Origin: an uncultured Campylobacter sp.
GTDB lineage: Bacteria > Campylobacterota > Campylobacteria > Campylobacterales > Campylobacteraceae
Direction of reading: 5' to 3'
Assembly (NCBI RefSeq): GCF_938045205.1
Contig: NZ_CALIMY010000158.1
Location: 1 to 5,260 of the forward strand
Length of the DNA: 5,260 bases
Under the pieces are notes generated by a model, which was not told the DNA's origin, searched no databases, and saw only the letters and a program-made list of their open reading frames with translations. The translations under genes were made by a program, and so were the position numbers. Below, piece after piece: positions 1 to 5,260 of the stretch (position 1 is the stretch's first letter; every line of letters begins with the position of its first letter).

Positions 1-333
1 ATAGCGCTCATAAAATCCAATCCAAACTATCTGAAATAAAATCAAAAGGCAAAAAATAAAAATTCCAAAGATCCACATAATACTAACGTAAAATTCAGAA
101 AGTTGGGTGTAGGGACTAATACTACCGATAATTTCGATATTTGGAAAATAGCTTTTCATACAATTTACGAAATTTAAGCACGCAGGAGAAATATCTAAAA
201 TATTTTCGGGAATTATAAAGGCGCTAAGGGAATAGCAAAAATATATAAAACATAGTTTCGTAAAAAATTTACCGAATTTTATACGAGTATTTTCTATTCT
301 TATCTTTTTACTTTCAAATTCTAAATCCTGCAA
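1..333 (-). CDS. Hypothetical membrane protein, N-terminal part (gene runs off left edge)
   Basis: I do not recognise this protein. The frame is open for 111 codons from a TTG at 333..331 to the window edge, so the C-terminus is missing. An in-frame TAA at 345..343 bounds it upstream. TTG is chosen because AAGGG (344..340) lies 6 bases ahead; the first ATG is only at codon 59 (159..157) and would lose the first hydrophobic segment. The N-terminus (residues 1-26) is polar and rich in Lys, Arg and Glu. Hydrophobic segments lie at about 26-42 and 81-107, the latter rich in Ile, Phe and Trp, separated by a loop with Cys52 and Cys58. G+C is about 28% against mid-to-upper 40s in the operon, which may mean foreign origin or weak constraint. 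By a rough calculation, a random frame of this composition would stay open this long less than once in a thousand tries. Two membrane spans with an exported loop are inferred; function is unknown. Confidence 0.66.
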   Translation of the reverse strand, partial: MQDLEFESKKIRIENTRIKFGKFFTKLCFIYFCYSLSAFIIPENILDISPACLNFVNCMKSYFPNIEIIGSISPYTQLSEFYVSIMWIFGIFIFCLLILFQIVWIGFYERY

Positions 334-339
334 TCTTGA

Positions 340-344
340 CCCTT
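340..344 (-). promoter_or_regulatory. Ribosome binding site for the left-edge TTG-start gene
   Basis: The minus strand reads AAGGG, then six bases (TCAAGA), then TTG. This is a good match to the Shine-Dalgarno consensus at normal spacing, and it is the main reason for placing the start of the left-edge gene at 333 rather than at the internal ATG at 159. Confidence 0.5.
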
Positions 345-358
345 ACAATTGACCATAT

Positions 359-364
359 ATTTTA
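359..364 (-). promoter_or_regulatory. Possible -10 box for the left-edge gene
   Basis: The minus strand reads TAAAAT at 364..359, preceded by GA, about 25 bases upstream of the TTG start. It resembles the Campylobacter sigma-70 -10 element; a -35 box is usually poorly conserved in this genus and none is evident. The hexamer lies inside the inverted repeat, so a repressor could in principle cover it. In DNA this AT-rich such matches are common, so this is weak. Confidence 0.22.
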
Positions 365-388
365 TCGCTTTTAATCTGCGGATAAAAT
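359..388. repeat. 8-bp inverted repeat in the gap between pbpA and the left-edge gene
   Basis: ATTTTATC at 359-366 is the exact reverse complement of GATAAAAT at 381-388, with 14 bases between. It lies in the only clear intergenic gap (334-405), 18 bases past the pbpA stop codon. The stem has just one G-C pair per arm and no U-tract follows it on the minus strand, so it is a poor intrinsic terminator. It could be a weak hairpin, an operator, or chance in AT-rich DNA. Confidence 0.35.
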
Positions 389-405
389 TTGGATTTGCTC
401 TAAAT

Positions 406-2316
406 TTAAAATGATCCGTCGCTGCTACTTTCGCGAGGTTTAGGAAGTGGCGAAATTTTAGTGTAATACTCTTCCTTGCCGTTGTATGAGCTGCTAAAGA
501 CGCCGTCGGGAACCGTGAAATTTCGTTTAGTTTGCGGATACTCTTTTAAGTAGGTATCTAAAAATTTTGCAAACACCGGTGCTGCGGTACGACCGCCGCC
601 CTCGACCTTTCGCATCGGTTTATAATCGTCGTTGCCATACCAGATTATGATCTGCAAATCCGGCGTAAAGCCGCAAAACCATGCATCTATACTATCGTTT
701 GAGGTACCTGTTTTGCCCGCTATGTCGATGCCTTGCACGCGCGCGCGAGTACCGGTGCCGCGCTGCACGATATTTTTTAGCAGCGTAGTCATCAGATACG
801 CCTGCTCAGGGCGCAGCACGCGGCGCCGCTCGGGCTCGATAAAGCGAGTTTTGCCGTCCTTATCGGTAATCGAAACGATAAATTTTGATTTTGCAGTAAT
901 CCCAAGCCCCGGGAACATCGAATACATCGTGGAGTATTCAAGCGGCGAAATTCCGTAGCTGCCGATAGCCACTGACAGGGCGGGCGGGACGTTTTTAAAG
1001 CCGAACTCGCCCAGCTTTTTTACCGCGCGATCAACGCCGATAGATTGCATCAGATTGATCGAGGCAAGGTTGCGCGAGCGTGTTAAAGCTTCTTTGATCG
1101 TGATATAGCCGCTGTAAGTCTTGTCATAATTTTTCGGCTTCCACGTTTTATCGCTGCCATCGTCGAATTCTCTAGCTATATCGGGAACTTCGGTCATCGT
1201 CGAGTAGCCCATATCAAGGGCGATTTGATAGACGAAAGGCTTAAAACTAGAGCCGGTTTGGCGCTGGGATTGGCTGGCACGATTGAAATTTGATTTCGCG
1301 TAATCCACGCCGCCTACTAAGGCTAAAATTTCGCCATTTTGCGGATGCGTGACGACCATAGCGCCGTTTACGTTGCTTGCATTGGCGTCTTTGTTGCGCT
1401 TTAAAATTTCATTGTAGCCGAAAACTAATGCCTCTTGCGCCATCGCTTGCGCCTTTAGATCAAGACTCGTATCTATGCGGTATCCGCCCGTGCGGACGTC
1501 CGGTAGAATTTTTTCGGCTTCTTTTATGATCTCATCTACGGCATACGGCGCTACGTTTTGCGTGAGTGTTTCGTTGTAGATCGTAGGCTGTTCGTTCATC
1601 GCAAGCTCATATTCGGTCTTATTTATCCAGCCGAGCTCATGCATCCTATAAATCACGTTATTGGCGCGCGAAAGCGACAAATCCAGGTGCTTAGTAGGAT
1701 CGAAGCTGCTAGGAGCTTTCGGCAAGCCCACTAAAATCGCGATCTCTTTAAGGCTTAAATCTTGCAAATCCTTTTTGAAATATCCCAAAGCCGCCGTGCG
1801 AATGCCGTAATATCCGTGCCCAAAATACACTTCGTTAAAGTAACGCTCTAGAATTTGTTCCTTGCTTAGGGCGTTTTCTATCTTAAGCGATAGGATCGCT
1901 TCTTTGATCTTGCGATCAAGCTTCTTTTCGCTCGAAAGAACTAAATTTCGCGTGATCTGCTGCGTAATCGTAGAAGCCCCTTCGACGAATTTCATCGCTT
2001 TGACGTCCTTAATAATCGCCCTAAAAATCGCCTCGACATTCACGCCGCCGTGTTCGAAAAACGCCGTATCCTCGATAGCTACAAGCGCCTCGATCACGCG
2101 ACCTGGGATCTCGTCAAATTTTACGTAAATTCTATTTTGTTCATTAAAAACGTTGGCTATCAAATTACCGTTGCGATCATAAATTTTAGTCGTAAGCTCG
2201 GGATGATAATCGATGATAGAGTCCGATTCCAAACGGATTTGCGAGTAAAAATACAAAAAAATTCCGCCTGCGGCAAACGCACAAACCGTAATAAAACTAA
2301 ATAAAACTCTTACCAT
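406..2316 (-). CDS. pbpA: Penicillin-binding protein 1A (bifunctional transglycosylase/transpeptidase)
   Basis: This class A PBP (mrcA/ponA-type; pbpA in Campylobacter naming) polymerises lipid II into glycan strands and cross-links their peptides at the outer face of the inner membrane. The protein has 636 residues, normal for compact PBP1A. An uncleaved N-terminal anchor spans about residues 5-24. The GT51 transglycosylase domain (about 55-230) has EDTAFFEHGG with catalytic Glu82, GASTITQQ (113-120), RKIKEA with Glu139, and ERYFNEVYFG (157-166). The transpeptidase domain (about 315-585) has SSFK with nucleophile Ser356 and Lys359, SRN (414-416) and KTGT (535-538). All key residues are present, so both activities should be intact. 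A hydrophilic tail rich in Ser, Pro and Lys follows. The ATG at 2316..2314 has AAAGAGG five bases upstream (2328..2322) and overlaps the end of maf by 7 bases. It is the last gene of the operon; the family is the target of beta-lactams. Confidence 0.98.
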   Translation of the reverse strand: MVRVLFSFITVCAFAAGGIFLYFYSQIRLESDSIIDYHPELTTKIYDRNGNLIANVFNEQNRIYVKFDEIPGRVIEALVAIEDTAFFEHGGVNVEAIFRAIIKDVKAMKFVEGASTITQQITRNLVLSSEKKLDRKIKEAILSLKIENALSKEQILERYFNEVYFGHGYYGIRTAALGYFKKDLQDLSLKEIAILVGLPKAPSSFDPTKHLDLSLSRANNVIYRMHELGWINKTEYELAMNEQPTIYNETLTQNVAPYAVDEIIKEAEKILPDVRTGGYRIDTSLDLKAQAMAQEALVFGYNEILKRNKDANASNVNGAMVVTHPQNGEILALVGGVDYAKSNFNRASQSQRQTGSSFKPFVYQIALDMGYSTMTEVPDIAREFDDGSDKTWKPKNYDKTYSGYITIKEALTRSRNLASINLMQSIGVDRAVKKLGEFGFKNVPPALSVAIGSYGISPLEYSTMYSMFPGLGITAKSKFIVSITDKDGKTRFIEPERRRVLRPEQAYLMTTLLKNIVQRGTGTRARVQGIDIAGKTGTSNDSIDAWFCGFTPDLQIIIWYGNDDYKPMRKVEGGGRTAAPVFAKFLDTYLKEYPQTKRNFTVPDGVFSSSYNGKEEYYTKISPLPKPRESSSDGSF

Positions 2317-2855
2317 ACAAACCTCTTTAAATTTTCCAGATCAAGCCCCATCGCCGTGAATTTTGACCCACGCGAGCTTTTGATATATTTTTCGTTAAAG
2401 CCTTCGATACTCATCGCACCCGCCTTGCCGCGCCAATCACCGCTAGCGATATAGCCTTTTAAATCCGCTTCATTAAATTCCGCAAATTCAAAGCTTGCGA
2501 CGCTAAGTGCCGAAAGTTCTAGCGCCTTACTGCAAAAAATCATCGCAGTATAAACAGCGCAGCTAGCACCGCTTTGAGCCCGCAACATCCTTAACGCGTC
2601 CGCTTCATCCCGCGCCTTGCCTAAAATTTCGCCGCCGGCAAGTACGGAGCTATCGGCAAACAGCACTCTATCATAATTTTTATAAATTTTAAAAAACTGC
2701 GTTTTCTTGGCCAAGACAACGCGGTAAGCATAGGTGCGTGCATCGTCCTTACTAATGCCGCTTTCATCGAAATTAAAAGGAATTTGCGTAAATTCTACGC
2801 CGTTATCCTTTAGAATTTGCGCTCTAGTAGGCGAACTGGAAGCTAAATAGATCAT
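2310..2855 (-). CDS. maf: Maf family nucleoside triphosphate pyrophosphatase
   Basis: Maf proteins hydrolyse non-canonical or modified nucleoside triphosphates to monophosphates plus pyrophosphate in the cytoplasm, and some influence septum formation. The protein has 181 residues, a normal length. The start at ATG 2855..2853 is chosen because the family begins almost at once with LASSSPTR (residues 4-11). An earlier in-frame ATG at 2891 would add 12 residues and a 37-base overlap with the upstream gene. Visible motifs are the SSP-type nucleotide-binding loop at the N-terminus, FADSSV with the likely catalytic Asp68, GEILGK (75-80), VYTAM (101-105), GKAG (143-146) and a C-terminal GLDLENL (170-176). 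Two positions depart from the usual pattern: SPTR in place of SPRR, and ADSSV in place of ADTVV. My recollection is that epsilonproteobacterial Maf proteins are similarly divergent. The ATG shares one base with the upstream stop codon (TGATG), and the ribosome binding site is weak (GGGCGAG, 2867..2861), so translation is probably coupled. Substrate preference cannot be read from the sequence. Confidence 0.94.
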   Translation of the reverse strand: MIYLASSSPTRAQILKDNGVEFTQIPFNFDESGISKDDARTYAYRVVLAKKTQFFKIYKNYDRVLFADSSVLAGGEILGKARDEADALRMLRAQSGASCAVYTAMIFCSKALELSALSVASFEFAEFNEADLKGYIASGDWRGKAGAMSIEGFNEKYIKSSRGSKFTAMGLDLENLKRFVW

Positions 2856-3364
2856 CAAAACTCGCCCACCGTCACGCCTAGATAAACGCAAATCAGCGTG
2901 ACTACGATATTTAGCGGGATGAAATATTTAACGACGATGATTAAATGCTCATTCGCCTCAAGCTCATCTCCCGCATCCAAAGCTCGCTTCAAAGATAAAA
3001 TTTTATAATGCATGTAGATAAAATTTAGTAGTATAAAGCCGGCGCCAGCCCACAGCGTCGCAATCGCACCTTTTACCATAGGATCTGAAAATTTAAAACT
3101 TCCGCCGTCCGCAAGAAAAAATCCACTTACGCAAACGATCACCAAAAATAGTGCAAAGAACTGCTCATAGCGTTTCATATATCGTAAAATTTCTGCAAAT
3201 TTTACATCCTTCGCATCCGCTTGGCTTTTACTGCTTAAATTCATAAAGATCCGCGCGATCAAAAATACGCAGATCTGCGCGCAGACCAAAAAAATCACGC
3301 TTAAAATGTGAATCAGCGGCAAAATTTGCGAGGCTTTGATGAAGCCGGTATCGATTTCGTTCAA
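2855..3364 (-). CDS. Small four-helix integral membrane protein of unknown function
   Basis: The protein has 169 residues and I cannot assign it to a named family. Four hydrophobic helices are visible at about 14-40, 68-86, 96-121 and 141-166. A charged loop rich in Lys, Asp and Ser (42-67) separates helices 1 and 2, and an acidic loop (127-140) lies between helices 3 and 4. His19 in helix 1, His119 at the end of helix 3 and His140 at the start of helix 4 could be metal or haem ligands. The size and layout recall the broad class of four-helix proteins such as CopD-like or HemJ-like families, but key HemJ landmarks such as the Trp-rich first helix are missing, so that is only a loose analogy. 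The start is TTG at 3364..3362, overlapping the alaS TGA as TTGA. The next in-frame Met is residue 41, after the first helix. Its stop codon overlaps the maf start by one base. Confidence 0.92.
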   Translation of the reverse strand: MNEIDTGFIKASQILPLIHILSVIFLVCAQICVFLIARIFMNLSSKSQADAKDVKFAEILRYMKRYEQFFALFLVIVCVSGFFLADGGSFKFSDPMVKGAIATLWAGAGFILLNFIYMHYKILSLKRALDAGDELEANEHLIIVVKYFIPLNIVVTLICVYLGVTVGEF

Positions 3365-5260
3365 ATTTTACCTTTTGCGTAAGAGATCGCCTCTTTGATC
3401 GCTTCTTCGATTTTTAGCACGTCCCTGCCGCCTGCGGTCGCAAAATCATCGCGTCCGCCGCCGCCACCGCCTAAAATTTGCGCCGCGAGCTTAACCCACT
3501 CGCCAGCTTTGATCGGCGCGTTTTTAACACCTGCTGCGATTGAAATTTTGCCGTCGGTGCCTACTTGCATCAGCATTATCGCCGCCTTTTCGTGGCTATT
3601 TTTAAACTCATCTATCATAGTTTTTATATCACCGCTTTCGACCGAGGCTACGCAAAGTTTGGTATCGCCGACATTTAAAAATGCCAGTGCATGGGAACTG
3701 CTTGCATGCTTGATCTGATCTTTTAGCGATCTGATCTCATCTTTTAATTTCTCAATCGCGCGGAGAGGCTCAATCCCCTTTAACTCCGCAGAAATTTCAG
3801 CAAGCTTAGCGCGATTTTGAAGTGCTAAATTTAAAGCCGCGCGCGAACAAACTGCCTCGATACGCCTAACACCCGCACTTACGCCGCTTTCTTTGACTAT
3901 AAAAAACGGTCCTATCTCGCTTAAATTACGCACGTGAATTCCGCCGCAAAGCTCCTTACTAATCTCTCCGAAGCTCACAACGCGCACCTTTGAGCCATAT
4001 TTTTCGCCAAAAAGCGCAATCGCGCCGCTGTTTTTAGCGTCATCTATATCCATAATCTCAGTTTTTGCCGCACAGCCCTTGCAAACGGCGTTATTTACAA
4101 ATTCCTCGATTTTAGCTAGCTCCTCGACGCTAAGCGCCTTAGGATGCGAGAAGTCAAATCTTAAGCGGTCCGCTTCGACTAAGCTTCCTGCTTGAGCGAT
4201 ATGAGCCCCTAGCACCGCACGAAGCGCCGCGTGCAAAAGATGCGTCGCGCTGTGATGGCGTGCAATCTGCTCACGCTCCTCAGAAACCTTAAGCCCGACG
4301 ATATCGCCAATTTTCAGGTTACGATTAAGGCGCAAGTGGGATAAATTTAGCCCATAAAATTTCTGCGTATCAAACACATCGGCTATGGACTCCACTTCGC
4401 CGCTATCGCCCGTCTGACCGCCACTTTGTGCATAAAACGGAGTGATATCAAACATCGCCCAGCCGATATCGCCGGCTTTGAGCTCATCCACTTCCGCAAA
4501 ATCCTCGTTAAGCAGTGCTAAAACCTTGCTCGTGCGGCTAAGCTCTTCGTAACCGCTAAATTTATTCTCACCAAATTTCTCTAGCAGCGCCTTAAAATCG
4601 CCACGGACGTTTTTATCGCCACTGCCCTTCCATGCGGCTTTAGCTATCTGCCTTTGCTCGCTCATAAGCGCGTCAAATTTAGCTTCATCCACGCGCAAAT
4701 TTTTATCGCGCAGCATATCGGCGGTCAGATCGAGCGGAAAGCCGTAGGTGTCGTATAGCCTAAACGCGACCTCGCCGCTAAAAATTTCTTTAGTGCGCGC
4801 AAGCTCCTCGTTAAAAAGCTCGATGCCGTTTGCCAAAGTGGCGAAAAACCGCTCCTCTTCGAGTTTGATCTGCTCCTTTACGGCTTGCTTTTTCTCATTC
4901 AGATAAGCGTAGTGCCCGCCCATCAGCTCGCATACTTTATCCACGAGGCGATACATAAATGGCTCTTTTATACCGAGCAGATAGCCGTGGCGCACGGCGC
5001 GGCGTAGAATTCTACGCAAAACATATCCCCTGCCCTCGCGGTTAAAATTTGTTCCCTGCGCTAGCAAAAACGTAACCGAGCGGATATGATCGGCGATGAC
5101 GCGATAGCTTGCGCCGCTTTCATAAGCGTAAGGCTTGCCGCAAAGCTTTGCAACCTCATCAATTAGCGGCATAAAAAGCGAGCTGTCGTAGTTGCTAAAC
5201 TTGCCTTCTTTAATCGCCGTGACACGCTCAAGGCCCATGCCCGTGTCGATGCTAGGCTTT
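3361..5260 (-). CDS. alaS: Alanyl-tRNA synthetase, C-terminal three quarters (5' end beyond right edge)
   Basis: AlaRS is a cytoplasmic class II synthetase that charges tRNA-Ala and removes mischarged Ser or Gly. The window holds 632 residues; full proteins have about 840-880, so roughly the first 210, including class II motifs 1 and 2, are missing. The reading frame continues past the ATG at 5238 to the window edge with KPSIDTG, so that ATG is internal: it is the Met of motif 3, IDTGMGLER. Numbering from that Met, a helical tRNA-recognition region comes next. The editing domain follows, with FYAQSGGQTGDSG (258-270), the zinc-site HSATH (His319, His323) and CGGIH (Cys421, His425). A short coiled-coil-like linker (about 470-505) precedes the C-Ala domain, with its glycine run (580-585) and TAGGRD (591-596). 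All visible catalytic and editing residues are intact. It is the first gene of the cluster seen here, and its TGA overlaps the next start codon by 4 bases. Any promoter or T-box would lie outside the window. Confidence 0.98.
   Translation of the reverse strand, partial: KPSIDTGMGLERVTAIKEGKFSNYDSSLFMPLIDEVAKLCGKPYAYESGASYRVIADHIRSVTFLLAQGTNFNREGRGYVLRRILRRAVRHGYLLGIKEPFMYRLVDKVCELMGGHYAYLNEKKQAVKEQIKLEEERFFATLANGIELFNEELARTKEIFSGEVAFRLYDTYGFPLDLTADMLRDKNLRVDEAKFDALMSEQRQIAKAAWKGSGDKNVRGDFKALLEKFGENKFSGYEELSRTSKVLALLNEDFAEVDELKAGDIGWAMFDITPFYAQSGGQTGDSGEVESIADVFDTQKFYGLNLSHLRLNRNLKIGDIVGLKVSEEREQIARHHSATHLLHAALRAVLGAHIAQAGSLVEADRLRFDFSHPKALSVEELAKIEEFVNNAVCKGCAAKTEIMDIDDAKNSGAIALFGEKYGSKVRVVSFGEISKELCGGIHVRNLSEIGPFFIVKESGVSAGVRRIEAVCSRAALNLALQNRAKLAEISAELKGIEPLRAIEKLKDEIRSLKDQIKHASSSHALAFLNVGDTKLCVASVESGDIKTMIDEFKNSHEKAAIMLMQVGTDGKISIAAGVKNAPIKAGEWVKLAAQILGGGGGGRDDFATAGGRDVLKIEEAIKEAISYAKGKI
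3371..3376 (-). promoter_or_regulatory. Ribosome binding site supporting the TTG start of the membrane protein gene
   Basis: The minus strand reads AAAAGG followed by six bases (TAAAAT) and then TTG. The site lies inside the last codons of alaS. It supports the TTG at 3364 as the true start, since the next in-frame ATG would remove the whole first transmembrane helix. Confidence 0.6.

Larger units (their letters stand above)
406..5260 (-). other. Probable operon: alaS - four-helix membrane gene - maf - pbpA
   Basis: All four genes lie on the same strand with overlaps of 4 bases (TTGA at 3364..3361), 1 base (TGATG around 2855) and 7 bases (2316..2310). There is no space for a terminator or separate promoter between them. 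As far as I recall, C. jejuni has alaS, maf and pbpA consecutively, so the order appears old in the genus, with the membrane gene as an extra member here. Co-transcription is inferred from spacing only. Confidence 0.85.

Noticed and set aside
632..958. Plus-strand open frame of 108 codons
   Set aside because: It is antisense to the transpeptidase region of pbpA, shows no recognisable domain and has no evident ribosome binding site. It is a by-product of the strongly supported minus-strand gene.
1862..2304. Two plus-strand open frames (1862-2128 and 2050-2304)
   Set aside because: Both lie opposite the transglycosylase domain of pbpA, overlap each other in different frames and have low-complexity translations. 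They are shadows.
2856..2891. Upstream ATG giving Maf a 12-residue N-terminal extension
   Set aside because: The extension would overlap the membrane gene by 37 bases, and Maf proteins start right before the LASSSP motif. The ATG at 2855 joins the upstream stop codon as TGATG.
3450..3475. Repetitive glycine-codon stretch as a possible phase-variable tract
   Set aside because: Campylobacter phase variation uses homopolymer G/C runs. Here the codons are mixed, there is no long single-base run, and the glycines are a conserved C-Ala feature.
3395..3718. Plus-strand frame with a proline run, tempting as a proline-rich protein
   Set aside because: The proline run is the antisense reading of the conserved glycine run in the C-Ala domain of AlaRS, so it is an artefact.
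5236..5238. ATG at 5238 as the start of alaS
   Set aside because: The frame continues upstream as KPSIDTG, completing class II motif 3 (IDTGMGLER), and about 210 N-terminal residues would be absent. The gene is cut by the window, not short.
1..5260. CRISPR array, insertion sequence, tRNA or rRNA gene, or a novel defence system
   Set aside because: I saw no spaced direct repeats, no transposase-like frame, no terminal inverted repeats and no tRNA-like or rRNA-like sequence. Four of the five genes form a housekeeping-type operon.

Overview
The window looks like chromosomal core DNA from a Campylobacter or a close relative. The evidence is the gene set and order (alaS, then maf, then a class A penicillin-binding protein gene), the divergent Maf and PBP1A sequence style, and the very frequent AAAATTT/AAATTTT words. 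Sampled coding lines have a G+C content in the mid-to-upper 40s percent, which fits the higher-GC oral species (C. gracilis, C. rectus, C. showae, C. curvus and similar) better than C. jejuni. The species assignment is inference.

All supported genes read on the minus strand, so transcription runs from the right edge to the left. Positions 5260 to 406 hold one tight four-gene cluster: alaS (alanyl-tRNA synthetase, 5' end outside the window), a small four-helix membrane protein of unknown function, maf (nucleotide pyrophosphatase) and pbpA/mrcA (bifunctional peptidoglycan synthase). Neighbouring genes overlap by 4, 1 and 7 bases. This implies one transcript and probable translational coupling. 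No internal promoter or terminator was found in it.

After a 72-base gap that holds an 8-bp inverted repeat, positions 333 to 1 contain the start of another minus-strand gene. It is AT-rich (about 28% G+C), begins with TTG behind a good ribosome binding site, and encodes a protein with two hydrophobic segments; it runs off the left edge. It is easy to miss because it has neither an ATG start nor a stop codon in the window.

Together the operon links translation (AlaRS), nucleotide sanitation or cell-division control (Maf) and cell-wall growth (PBP1A), which are housekeeping jobs. No CRISPR array, mobile element, tRNA, rRNA or recognisable defence system is present. The two membrane proteins of unknown function are the only parts that could hold something undescribed.
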